Source: Myxococcota bacterium (GTDB taxonomy: Bacteria > Myxococcota_A > Polyangia > Palsa-1104 > JAEUJZ01). From it: a stretch of 64,000 nt of DNA. Position 1 is the stretch's first letter; every line of letters starts with the position of its first letter. Made by a program: the position numbers and the translations under genes. The notes beneath the pieces were generated by a model. The model did no database searches. It was not told the origin of the DNA and saw only the letters and a list, made by a program, of their open reading frames with translations. The DNA lies in the NCBI GenBank assembly GCA_025057315.1, contig JANWXW010000105.1:62001-126000 (forward strand). Direction: 5' to 3'. Shown in pieces: positions 28,167-36,554 of the stretch.

Positions 28167-28375
28167 GGCGTCATGGTTTCAGCCGGTTCAGCGAAAGTCA
28201 ACGCGGGCCAGCCGGTGGGCGCTGCCCGGCGGAACAGAGGCATCCTCTTACGCTGCCCACTGCGTGTCACAGCAGCTGGGGTCTGCGGTCCCATCCCCTC
28301 CCTGGCCCCGCTGAGGGAGCCCCCGGTGAATCCCGCTGGCATGTGGATTGCCGCGCCCTGGGAGCAGGATCTTCC

Positions 28376-29440
28376 ATGGCTGCCTCCACTCGTATCCTGA
28401 TCCTGCTGGCCCCGCTGGGGGCCAGCTGCACCCTGGAGCCGGCCGGGCTGCGGGAGACGCTCGATGCGCGGGGCTACTTCGAGGCGCTCGTCAAGCCGCA
28501 GCTGGTCGCAAGCTGTGCGGCCTGCCACGCCACCCGAGAGCCCTTCCTCCAGCCAGGCCGAGAGTATGAGTCGATCATCGAGTACAAGGGCGGGCTGTTC
28601 CTGACGCGCCCGCCGGAGCTGAGCTACCTGCTCCATCGGGGACAGCACCAGGGCCCCCCCCTTACCGACGAACAGGCGGCGGAGGTGCTGGCATGGCTTC
28701 GTCTGCAGGTGCGGCAGGATGCCCGCCCCGTGGCGGTCACCCCCACGGTGAGCGCGGCCCCGGGTGAATACTTTCTCTCGCTCAAGCAGCTGGTTGGCGA
28801 TCCGCTGGCGCGCATCACCTTCCGCAGCGAAGCCCTGCCCCACTCCATGGGCAGCCTGCTGCTGTCGGACCTCAAGCTTGTCGCGGGACCAGAGGCTGGA
28901 ATCCAAGTGAAGCACCCGCGGTTTGTCATAAGCAGCGCCGCCGGAGTGGTCAGCGATCCCGCCGACAGCCTGTCCAACGTGGAGCTCAACCTGGAGCCGC
29001 GCGAGGCCCGGCCGCTCGGTCCGGGCGGCGTCATCCTGACCAACGTACCCAAGATAGCCAGCCTGGCGGTCGCCTTTGCTTCCATCCAGCGCGTGCAGCC
29101 CCAGAAGATGGCAACCTGCAAGGCGCTGGATCTCTTCGGGCGCACGGTGCGGCCCACGCTGGCCATGCCCTGTGCCACAACCTGCCACGGGGGCCCCAAC
29201 TCGGTGGCAACCAATGCCTTCAACATGCGCGCTGCCACCAGCACCGACGCCGCAGAGCAGATGCGCTTCTGCCTGGATGCACTGGCACGAACCAACCCCG
29301 AATACATCGAGCAGAGCGCCCTGCTGCGGCAAGTCACCCCCCCCGCCCAGGGCGGCACACCCAATCATCCCTACAAGTTGTCCGACCCCGGGCCGTTCCG
29401 CCAGGCGGTTGCGGCCTGGGTCGCAGCGGAGACGAAGTAG
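28376..29440 (+). CDS. Secreted cytochrome-c-like protein
   Basis: 354-residue envelope protein with a short hydrophobic N-terminus and a weak lipobox ending in Cys18. A heme c motif CAACH is at residues 47-51 (PQLVASCAACHATREPF), as in the 'planctomycete cytochrome C' type modules. A second Cys-rich motif MPCATTCHGG at about 270 has the spacing CxxxCH, which is not a canonical heme site. The middle looks like an immunoglobulin- or jelly-roll-type beta region (GSLLLSDLKLVAGPEAGIQV). It is the first gene of a plus-strand operon with three more secreted proteins. A good GGGAG site supports the ATG at 28376. Confidence 0.82.
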   Translation: MAASTRILILLAPLGASCTLEPAGLRETLDARGYFEALVKPQLVASCAACHATREPFLQPGREYESIIEYKGGLFLTRPPELSYLLHRGQHQGPPLTDEQAAEVLAWLRLQVRQDARPVAVTPTVSAAPGEYFLSLKQLVGDPLARITFRSEALPHSMGSLLLSDLKLVAGPEAGIQVKHPRFVISSAAGVVSDPADSLSNVELNLEPREARPLGPGGVILTNVPKIASLAVAFASIQRVQPQKMATCKALDLFGRTVRPTLAMPCATTCHGGPNSVATNAFNMRAATSTDAAEQMRFCLDALARTNPEYIEQSALLRQVTPPAQGGTPNHPYKLSDPGPFRQAVAAWVAAETK

Positions 29441-29450
29441 CGAGGGGAAC

Positions 29451-30587
29451 ATGAGATGCAAGCTGCTGGTCGCAATGGGCCTGGTTGCCCTGCCTGGATG
29501 CGCATATCTAGAGGAGGGGCGCCCTCCCGCTGAGCCCCCGCCGGGCGCGGAGGTAGTCGGCACCGAAGTGGACTACAGCCTCGCCTTGCGCACGGCGGCC
29601 CTCAAGCTCACCGGCAACTTGCCCACGCTGACCGAGATCAGCCAGGTGATGCGGGCAGAGGGCGACGGCAAGCGCGTAGCCTACGAGAAGTTGCTGGACG
29701 GCTATCTGGCGCATCCGCGCTTTGCGCTGCAGCAACTCGCCTTCTGGCGCAATACCTTTAAGATCGGCGGCAGCGCGCGGCTAGATACTGCGCCGGCCTT
29801 CGCCGCGCTGCTGGTGGTCAGCGGCCGTCCGATGACAGAGCTGGTGACGGCCCAGGGGGCCACGTGTGGGGTCGTGGAAAATGGGTCTCTTAAAGCCCAA
29901 CATTGTAACAATGGGGTGGAGGCTGTGGGCGTGCTGACCGATCCCGGTGTGCTGGCCCATTTTTACGGCCCCATGGCATTTCGCCGGACGCGCTGGGTCC
30001 AGGAGACCTTCCTGTGCGCCAAGTTCCCCGTCGAGATTGGCGACCGCAGCGAGCGCTATCCGAGCGGAATTTACTTTTCTCCCTGGGAGATGACCAGCAT
30101 CTCGGGCAAGCGCAACAACCCGATGGCACTGGTCAACTTCCACGAGACCGACAAAGGTGAGCTGTGCGCAAACTGCCATACCACCATGAATCATATTGCC
30201 CCGCTGCTGGCCACATTCGACGAGATGGGCACATTCCGGGCGCCCATGGCCGGGGCCTACCCGGTGCGTACCCCGGTGCCCGGCAGTCCGGCCTCGCGCC
30301 TGGTGGACTGGCTCCCCCCGGGTGAGCCCACCGCCTGGCGTTATGGTCTCAAGACGCCGGATTTGAAGTCCCTGGGCGCTGCCATCGCGGCCGACCCGGG
30401 CTTTGCGCGCTGCCTGGCCACCCGTCTGTGGAACTGGGCGCTGTCGCGGGGCGATGTCATCATCGACGAGGCGCGGCTGACGCCGGAGTTGGCCAGCGAG
30501 CTGGTGGCCGAGCTCGTGGCTGGCAACTACGATGCGCGGCGCCTCATCCGGCGCATCTTCTTGAGCGATGCGTTCGTCCGCTACTAG
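29451..30587 (+). CDS. DUF1549/DUF1588-like heme-motif lipoprotein
   Basis: 378-residue lipoprotein (VALPGC, Cys17). Residues about 50-110 (LKLTGNLPTLTEISQVM, AYEKLLDGYLAHPRFALQQLAFW) match the DUF1549-type module. Residues 239-243 are a heme c site CANCH in GELCANCHTTMNHIAPLLATFDEMGTF-like sequence, typical of DUF1588. The C-terminal RLWNWALSRGDVII ... RLIRRIFLSDAFVRY resembles DUF1585/1553 ends. Such proteins pair with DUF1501/1552 proteins in secreted complexes of Planctomycetota and Myxococcota whose substrate is unknown. It is 10 nt after the preceding gene and has a GAGGGG site; an open frame extends far upstream but is antisense-like coding noise. Confidence 0.85.
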   Translation: MRCKLLVAMGLVALPGCAYLEEGRPPAEPPPGAEVVGTEVDYSLALRTAALKLTGNLPTLTEISQVMRAEGDGKRVAYEKLLDGYLAHPRFALQQLAFWRNTFKIGGSARLDTAPAFAALLVVSGRPMTELVTAQGATCGVVENGSLKAQHCNNGVEAVGVLTDPGVLAHFYGPMAFRRTRWVQETFLCAKFPVEIGDRSERYPSGIYFSPWEMTSISGKRNNPMALVNFHETDKGELCANCHTTMNHIAPLLATFDEMGTFRAPMAGAYPVRTPVPGSPASRLVDWLPPGEPTAWRYGLKTPDLKSLGAAIAADPGFARCLATRLWNWALSRGDVIIDEARLTPELASELVAELVAGNYDARRLIRRIFLSDAFVRY

Positions 30588-30597
30588 GAGCTCCACC

Positions 30598-31236
30598 ATG
30601 CGCGCAACCAGACTTTTCTGCGTCTGCCTGGTTGGCCTGTCGGCCTGCACCTTCGAGTCGACGCTGCCGCCGGAGCTACCGGCCGGCGATGAGACCTTGG
30701 GTCACCCCTTCTATCATGAAGAGGAGGTACGGGACGTATTTGCCGATGGCAACCAGCTCCCGCCAACGCTGTCGGTGCGGATGCATGCATGTGGCAAAAT
30801 TGCTTACGATACGCTGGGACGCGCGCTGGCCAGCCGCGGCGTGGACCTGACGAGCATGGTCCCCGACAGCGCGGGCGTGCTGTACCGCAGCGGCAGCCTG
30901 ATGCTGGGCGCGCCCTCCTATGAGGCCCGCGTGCCAGAAGCCCTGCGCAGCACCACGGGGGGGCTGACCCGTCTGTCTGACATTCTGATTGCCGCAGCGC
31001 CGGAGCTTATCGCCAAGATGCACACCCGTCCGGAGTGCCAACTCGACGGCCAGCCCGCGCCGCTATTTGACGAGCGCGGATGCAACCCCTTGGGCTTCGC
31101 GTGCCTCATCGGGGCGCCCCCGGCAGAGGGCATGATGGGCCTGTGCAACGAGATGGTCGCGCGCGCCACCGACCGGACCATCGGACAGCAGCTGGCTGTG
31201 GCAGCCATTGCAGCAGCCTATTTCCTGTGCGAGTAA
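30598..31236 (+). CDS. Lipoprotein of unknown function in the DUF1501 cluster
   Basis: 212-residue lipoprotein (VGLSAC, Cys at about 17) with AGGAG at 30587-30591 before the ATG at 30598. The body is mostly helical with five or six further cysteines (for example RMHACGKIAYD, RPECQLDG, RGCNPLGFACLIG, MGLCNEMVA), so disulphides are likely. No domain is recognised. Its position between the DUF1549-like gene (10 nt) and the Tat-exported DUF1501-like gene (18 nt) suggests it is a third subunit of that secreted complex. Confidence 0.8.
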   Translation: MRATRLFCVCLVGLSACTFESTLPPELPAGDETLGHPFYHEEEVRDVFADGNQLPPTLSVRMHACGKIAYDTLGRALASRGVDLTSMVPDSAGVLYRSGSLMLGAPSYEARVPEALRSTTGGLTRLSDILIAAAPELIAKMHTRPECQLDGQPAPLFDERGCNPLGFACLIGAPPAEGMMGLCNEMVARATDRTIGQQLAVAAIAAAYFLCE

Positions 31237-31254
31237 GCGCCAAGGAGTGCACCC

Positions 31255-32673
31255 ATGAAGCGCGACATCGGTCTTTCCGGACAGTCTCGGCGGGACTTCA
31301 TCAAGGGCGTGATCACCGCCAGCGCCGCCCTGGGGTTGGGTCCGCTCAAGGCCCTGGAGCAGCTCGAGCGCATGGGGGGCAGCGCCCTGGCCGAGGAGGC
31401 ATGCACCTCTGCATGCCGCGTGATCAACATCGTCGCGGGCAACGGTGGTCTGTCCTGGTTCACACTGCTGTGGCCGGTCCCCCAGGTGGCTGAGCAGCGG
31501 GGGGCCAACTATGCCTACGATGATTACAGCCGCATCGCGCGCGTGCCGGGCACGGCCGAGGGCCATCCGCTCTATGTGCGCATGCTCGATGGCCGCCCAT
31601 TGTGGGACAAGTTCGGCGCCCGCAAGCGGGTGACGGCCATCCTGACCGGCGTAGACGAGACGCACCGCGTCGCGCCGGAGCGAAACAACGTGCTGTCCAA
31701 CAACGTCCAGCTCTTTGCCGCCACAGCGGTGCTGCAAAATGCCCTGCAGAGCCTGGTCCCGGTCATCTCGATCAACCAGGGGGGCACGGCCATGCGCTAT
31801 GGCCCGGCGCCTGGTGCCCCGCCGCGTGCGGCTGTGTCGGGGGCCGAGGAGATGGTGGGCCTGTTTTCCAGCGCGGCCTCCCGACTGCAAAACCGTCTGG
31901 GCACGCCAGCCAACCGCGCGCTCTATGAGCAGTTCCACAAGGCCTTTTTGGGGCTCACGCGCACCGCAAACCGGCCACTTTACCAGCGCGCCTACTCAGA
32001 TGCTCGCGTCGCTGCAGCGTTGCTGTCCCAGAACCTGGGCGAGGTGCTCCGGCCCAAGCCCGATCAGATGGCGCGTTATGTGCCCAACCCCAATTTGCCG
32101 GGCGGGCGTGGCAGCCGCATCACCGACCTGGCGCAGCGGCTCATCGTCACAGTCAATGCCTTCCGCCTGGGACTGACCGCCCAGGTCATCATCCCTGCTT
32201 TCAACGACGACCCCCACCAGGCCTTCGACGGGGGCTATGCTGGACCTGTTGCGGATGCGCTGGCGCGCGTGATGCAGGCCCTGATGGAAGACCTGGACCA
32301 GCACAACGAGCCGCTGTGCACCGCTGCCGGACGGCGGCTCTCCGACAACGTCGTTATCACGGTGAGCGGTGACACCACCAAGAACCCCTTCGACCGCACC
32401 GGGTGGCCCGACGGAGCGCCCGGCAACTCACACTGGATCTATGTGATGTCCAATGGCTTCCTCAAGCCGGGCTGGTTCGGCCGCGTCAGCACCAGCGGGC
32501 GCACCAACTTCAACCCGCAGACCGGGGCCCTGCAGGAGGGTGTGTCCAACAGCGATGCGACCGATGCCTCGCTGGCGGCTGTCCTCTATGCCGTCAGCCG
32601 TGCCAACGAGCGGCAGGTGCGCACGTTCTTTGGCGGCGAGTACTCCGGGCTCATCGTTCCGCCCAGCGGTTAG
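31255..32673 (+). CDS. Tat-exported DUF1501-like protein
   Basis: 472-residue protein with a twin-arginine signal (SRRDFIKGVITASAALGLG). The rest resembles the DUF1501/DUF1552 sulfatase-like alkaline-phosphatase fold used by Planctomycetota and Myxococcota. VINIVAGNGGLSW follows the signal, and an internal strand reads LSDNVVITVSGD TTKNPFDRTGWPDGAPG. The phosphatase-type metal residues could not be identified with confidence. Tat export implies that it folds, perhaps with a cofactor, in the cytoplasm. Last gene of the operon; the stop is followed by a hairpin repeat at 32697-32711. Confidence 0.83.
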   Translation: MKRDIGLSGQSRRDFIKGVITASAALGLGPLKALEQLERMGGSALAEEACTSACRVINIVAGNGGLSWFTLLWPVPQVAEQRGANYAYDDYSRIARVPGTAEGHPLYVRMLDGRPLWDKFGARKRVTAILTGVDETHRVAPERNNVLSNNVQLFAATAVLQNALQSLVPVISINQGGTAMRYGPAPGAPPRAAVSGAEEMVGLFSSAASRLQNRLGTPANRALYEQFHKAFLGLTRTANRPLYQRAYSDARVAAALLSQNLGEVLRPKPDQMARYVPNPNLPGGRGSRITDLAQRLIVTVNAFRLGLTAQVIIPAFNDDPHQAFDGGYAGPVADALARVMQALMEDLDQHNEPLCTAAGRRLSDNVVITVSGDTTKNPFDRTGWPDGAPGNSHWIYVMSNGFLKPGWFGRVSTSGRTNFNPQTGALQEGVSNSDATDASLAAVLYAVSRANERQVRTFFGGEYSGLIVPPSG

Positions 32674-32696
32674 GCGCACCGGCGGCAGTGGCTAGA

Positions 32697-32711
32697 TTTG
32701 CGGAGAGCAAA
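32697..32711. repeat. TTTGC-N5-GCAAA hairpin, copy 5 (intergenic)
   Basis: A 5-bp stem with loop GGAGA, 24 nt after the DUF1501 stop and 6 nt before the convergent dNK stop; the only intergenic copy. Confidence 0.7.
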
Positions 32712-32716
32712 CCATC

Positions 32717-33328
32717 CTACGAGAGGGCCTTATCGAGGCGGCGCTGCAGCTCGATGAGGTCCACCAGATCCTCGACGTAGTCGAGCCGCGTCGTGTCTAC
32801 CATCACCATCGGCGAGAGATTGTAGCGCTTGAACCAGCGCCGGTAGGCACTGTGCAGGCGCCGCAGGTAAGCTTCGGGAATCTGCTGCTCCATTGGCCTG
32901 CCGCGTCGCGCGATGCGCTCTCGCGCGGCACCCAGCGAGCAGGTCAGCGCGATGAGCACGTCCGGTGGCGGTAGCGCCGCGCGGATGCCTAGATAGAGCT
33001 GGTAGTACACGGACCAGTCGCGGCGGTCCATCAGACCCTGTCGGTACAGGGTGTGGGCAAAGATCTCGGCGTCTTCATAGATCGTCCGGTCGATGACGGC
33101 CGGCCCAGAGCAGTCCAGCAGCTGCTGGTGCAAGCGCAGCTTGTGGGCAAGAAAGAAGCACTGCGAGTGAAAGGCCCAGCGGCCCATGTCGGCGTAAAAG
33201 TCCGCCAGGTAGGGGTTGTCCTCGTTCGGCTCATAAAAGGGCGTGAGCCCATATCGCTTCACCAGCCACGCCACCAGCGAGGTCTTGCCCGACCCGATGG
33301 TGCCAGCGACCGCAATGTACCGCTTCAT
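32717..33328 (-). CDS. Deoxynucleoside kinase (dNK/dGK-dCK family)
   Basis: 203-residue nucleotide-salvage enzyme phosphorylating a deoxynucleoside with ATP. The N-terminus holds the P-loop GTIGSGKTSL (residues 9-18). It is followed by EPNEDNPYLADFYADM, FFLAHKLRLH, and the DRTIYEDAEIFAH motif with the catalytic acid preceding Arg, then a lid ARRGRPMEQQIP. Length and motif order match bacterial deoxyadenosine/deoxyguanosine kinases; which base is preferred cannot be read. It stands alone, convergent with the DUF1501 gene. Confidence 0.93.
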   Translation of the reverse strand: MKRYIAVAGTIGSGKTSLVAWLVKRYGLTPFYEPNEDNPYLADFYADMGRWAFHSQCFFLAHKLRLHQQLLDCSGPAVIDRTIYEDAEIFAHTLYRQGLMDRRDWSVYYQLYLGIRAALPPPDVLIALTCSLGAARERIARRGRPMEQQIPEAYLRRLHSAYRRWFKRYNLSPMVMVDTTRLDYVEDLVDLIELQRRLDKALS

Positions 33329-33513
33329 AGAAACAGTCTACCCCGCCTCCCTGGGCCCGCACCTGCCGCCCGGGGAGAGACCCAGGCGCGCGCCCTCCCC
33401 CGCCCTCTAAGATGAGGCGGACAGGCTCACCCCCAGGCGGCCCCCTGCCTCACCGGCCTCACCCTAGGCTCCGTGCGGGCTCTGGCCCCCCTTATGGGGC
33501 CCGACCCCGTCCT

Positions 33514-35121
33514 TCAGTACTGGTAGCCAACCTGGAGGATGCCGCCGAAGTACTGATCGGTCGCCCCTTGGGCAATGTGCCGCGAGGCGGCCTCTGCCTC
33601 CCGGTCCCCTGGCGGCAACGGGTTGCCCTTGTCGGGGTTGGCCAGGTCGAATGACATGGCAAACGTTTCGTAGTAGCCAGACAGCCTCGCGGTCAGGCCC
33701 TTCCACACGAACTCGACGGGCGTGAAGCCCACGCGCAGGCCATAGCCACCGCCCACCGGACCATAGCCCCCGTAGAGCTGGTCGAAGTCGATGAAGCGGG
33801 TCTGAATGTCGCCGTAGTCGAGCATCACGTGGTAGTGGAAATCGACAAGCAGCGCGGCGAAGAAGCGGTTCGTCGTCACATAGGGGACCCGCCCGCCCAG
33901 GCCGATGTCCAGGTACTGGTAGCGCAGGTCGGGCAAGCCGTGATCGTCAATGCCCTCGACCTTCATCGTCTGGCGAGTCACCGGGTCAGTCACCTCGTAG
34001 GTGCGCTTCTCCTTCTGGATGGCAAACTGGTGAAAGCCGTACATCAGCGACAGCAAGATCGAGGGTCGGCTGCGCTTGTTCAGCACGTTCCACATCCAGC
34101 GCAGCCCGACCTCGGCGCGGATCTGCCGCGTCTCCAGCTCTGTGCCCGGCGAGATGCACATCCCGTCGGCATTCTTGTTACATACCCGGCTGGCAGGCCA
34201 AAAGAAGTAGTCGAAGGTGGCGCCCACGCCGAGGCCGCGCAGGGGGGCGATGGAAAGCCAGGCCAGCGGGTAGACAGTTCCATCTAGCCGCAGCCCGCCG
34301 GCCACCGAGGCCGAAAAGCCCGGACATTTGCGCAGGGCGTTGGAGTAACGGAACACAGTGCGCTGCATGGCAGGGTCGCTGGGGTCGATGATGCGCCGAT
34401 CGAACGTGTAGCACTTGATCGGCGAGGGCCCGGGCTCCTCGGTGAAGGAAAAGCGGCGGCCACCCAAGATGAACCCCGCGCCCACATCGAACCAAGGGTA
34501 AAAGAGGGGGCGTTTGGGCTCTGGCTCTTTCGCCGGGGCCTCCGCCGTGCGCTGCACCGCCTCAAAGGGGTTTTCCTCTCGTCCCGGCGGCGCAGCCGGC
34601 TCTGGCTGCGGGGCCTCGACCACTGGCTGCTCCGTCTGGCCACGCAGGGCCCTGTCGACAGCCGGTCCGATCTCAGCGGCCAGCTGGCGCAGCGTGGCCG
34701 GGTCAACGCGCGGTCCCTTGAGGGGGTAGCGCAGCTTCTCCACGGCCTTGCCTGTTTGCCCAGAGCGGACAGATGCGGCCAGCACCCAGGTGCCGGTGTC
34801 CTTGTCTTTCTTAACCGTCGCGGTCACCACCACGTCCACCCCTAGCTCGGCGGCGACCAGGGCCAGCTCATCGGCGGCACGGCCCATCGCTCCCAGCCGT
34901 CGCGCGGTGGCGTTCCAGCGGGGCAGCGGCATCAAGGTGTAGGACTTGCGCAGCGCCTGCGCGAGGACCACCTGGACGCGAGGCACCCCGGGCACATCCA
35001 AGACGGCCACGGTCTTGCGCTCCGCCCGCGCGGCTCCACCCAGACAAAGCAGCACCAGGCCCACCAGAGCCACCCTGCGGGGCCCAGGCCCTGAGGCCAT
35101 TGCGGAAAGAGTCCCATTCAT
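33514..35121 (-). CDS. Outer-membrane beta-barrel protein with N-terminal alpha/beta domain
   Basis: 535-residue secreted protein with a signal peptide cleaved after LGGAARA (about residue 33). Residues about 35-165 are a small alpha/beta domain (KTVAVLDVPGVPRVQVVLA, ELALVAAELGVDVVVTATVK) resembling the FlgO/CsgG-like nucleotide-free domains of lipoproteins that read cell status. A Pro/Glu-rich linker follows. Residues about 215-535 form an 8-12-strand-like barrel with aromatic girdles (FYPWFDVGAGFILGGRRFSF, ending FGGILQVGYQY with a C-terminal aromatic). It is single-gene and divergent from the zinc-ribbon gene. Function unknown; found widely in Myxococcota as paralogues. Confidence 0.8.
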   Translation of the reverse strand: MNGTLSAMASGPGPRRVALVGLVLLCLGGAARAERKTVAVLDVPGVPRVQVVLAQALRKSYTLMPLPRWNATARRLGAMGRAADELALVAAELGVDVVVTATVKKDKDTGTWVLAASVRSGQTGKAVEKLRYPLKGPRVDPATLRQLAAEIGPAVDRALRGQTEQPVVEAPQPEPAAPPGREENPFEAVQRTAEAPAKEPEPKRPLFYPWFDVGAGFILGGRRFSFTEEPGPSPIKCYTFDRRIIDPSDPAMQRTVFRYSNALRKCPGFSASVAGGLRLDGTVYPLAWLSIAPLRGLGVGATFDYFFWPASRVCNKNADGMCISPGTELETRQIRAEVGLRWMWNVLNKRSRPSILLSLMYGFHQFAIQKEKRTYEVTDPVTRQTMKVEGIDDHGLPDLRYQYLDIGLGGRVPYVTTNRFFAALLVDFHYHVMLDYGDIQTRFIDFDQLYGGYGPVGGGYGLRVGFTPVEFVWKGLTARLSGYYETFAMSFDLANPDKGNPLPPGDREAEAASRHIAQGATDQYFGGILQVGYQY

Positions 35122-35273
35122 GCGGTCTCACCAACCAAAGCAATGCGGTGGAAGGTCCATGTGGCGCCCATGATGCCGTTCGCCGCTGTAGGCGAACATG
35201 TTATCACATCGTCCGGTTCCCTTAGGGTCTGCGATTTGGTTGGATCCGGCCGGCATGCTAAAGTTGGTTACAC

Positions 35274-36461
35274 ATGCCGCTGGGTTGCTGTCCCCACTGC
35301 TTGGCAGAGCGGCTGCAGGGGAGTCGGTTCTGCGTGCGGTGCGGGCGGCGCCTGGCAGGGACGGAGGGGGCCGTTGGGACAGGGAGGGCCCCTGGGGATC
35401 CCCCAAGACCAGGCGAGCGCCTTCGCCCCGAAGCCATGGGGTCCCCGGGCCCGTTCCGAGGTCCCGCTCCGTCCCGGGCGGGCCAGCCAGTGCCTGCCGT
35501 CGGCCGTGGGCTGGGCACCCAGGCCCCAGCCCACAGGGTGGATACGTGCCCACGTGGCACCCTGGTCTCGATCGAGAGGGTCGCCCCCGTCGGCCCAGCC
35601 CATCCCGGAGTGGTGCATCCAGCCCAGGAGCATCCCTGTGCTGCCGTGCCCCTGCCCATCGTCTATGAGCACACCGACCTCATCCGGGTCGTGCGCCGGC
35701 GCCGGCCGAGGTCTAGGTTCCACGATGTGCTTCACATGCTGCTGCTGGGATTGGTATGTAGCGCCGTCGCCATCGCCGTCGGGCTTGGGGCCTACGGCCT
35801 GCTGACGCGCAACCCCTCTGGCGCTGCCTCGCAGCGGACACGCACGGGTGGGGATGCCCCTTCGCATGCCGTGCTGTCGCCCCCCGCGGGACCGCGCGCG
35901 GTGCCCCCGCGAGGACGGTACCGCACACGCGAGCTGGTCGTGAGCGTGCCCTCTTCCCCCCCGGGGATGGCCGAGCGGCGGCGCGGTCCAAACCGTCCAA
36001 TGTCCCTGCCGTCGGCTGGGCCGACGAGCATAACGCCCCTGGACCCCGGCCTCGTCTTCCCTGAGGCTACGCCGGTGGAAGCAGCGCTTCCGACGGCCCC
36101 TGAGGATCAGCAACACGACGCGGAGGCCCAGCTGACGGCCGCCGACATCGAGTTCGTGGCATCCACCCACAACGCCCAGGTGCGCCACTGCTATGAGCGG
36201 GCATTCAAGGACGTCCCCGGTGGTGGGCCCGGAGGCAAGGTAGAACTGGCCCTGACGCTCGGCGAGGATGGCCGCGCCCTCCAGGTGAGCACGGTGCTGA
36301 ACACCACCGGCAGCGAACGGCTGGCCCGCTGCCTGGAGCAACGCATTGCGGAGTGGCGGTTCCCAAGGCCACTGGGGGGGGCCAAGACATACCTGTTTCC
36401 CTTCGTGTTCCTGCCGGGGGCCGGGCCATCCGTCGGTGCGGCGGCTGGATCGGCCCGGTAG
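35274..36461 (+). CDS. Zinc-ribbon membrane protein with AgmX/PglI C-terminal domain
   Basis: 395-residue protein. N-terminal CPHC and CVRC pairs (residues about 6-23) form a zinc ribbon. A disordered Pro/Gly/Arg-rich stretch leads to one membrane helix at about 155-177 (MLLLGLVCSAVAIAVGLGAYGLL). The C-terminal domain from about 285 matches the AgmX/PglI family: IEFVASTHNAQVRHCYERAF, GKVELALTLGEDGRA, then RCLEQRIAEWRFPRP. This domain resembles TonB C-termini and occurs in gliding-motility proteins of Myxococcus. The N-in/C-out topology fits a cytoplasmic ribbon and a periplasmic energy- or wall-contacting domain. It may belong to gliding or secretion machinery; no other motility gene is nearby. 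Confidence 0.85.
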   Translation: MPLGCCPHCLAERLQGSRFCVRCGRRLAGTEGAVGTGRAPGDPPRPGERLRPEAMGSPGPFRGPAPSRAGQPVPAVGRGLGTQAPAHRVDTCPRGTLVSIERVAPVGPAHPGVVHPAQEHPCAAVPLPIVYEHTDLIRVVRRRRPRSRFHDVLHMLLLGLVCSAVAIAVGLGAYGLLTRNPSGAASQRTRTGGDAPSHAVLSPPAGPRAVPPRGRYRTRELVVSVPSSPPGMAERRRGPNRPMSLPSAGPTSITPLDPGLVFPEATPVEAALPTAPEDQQHDAEAQLTAADIEFVASTHNAQVRHCYERAFKDVPGGGPGGKVELALTLGEDGRALQVSTVLNTTGSERLARCLEQRIAEWRFPRPLGGAKTYLFPFVFLPGAGPSVGAAAGSAR

Positions 36462-36554
36462 CCACTGCCGCGGGCATGCAGCTGCGCAGGGCGATGACCT
36501 GCTTCCTGGCAATGGCCGGGTGAGGTGGTAGACTGAGGACATGGAGCGGGCGGA

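Noticed and set aside
29076..29450. Long N-terminal extension of the DUF1549-like gene
   Set aside because: It lies out of frame inside the preceding gene; the lipoprotein signal begins at 29451 with a good ribosome-binding site.
28139..29563. Minus-strand 474-residue frame over the cytochrome-like gene
   Set aside because: Antisense; the plus strand has heme motifs and ribosome-binding sites.
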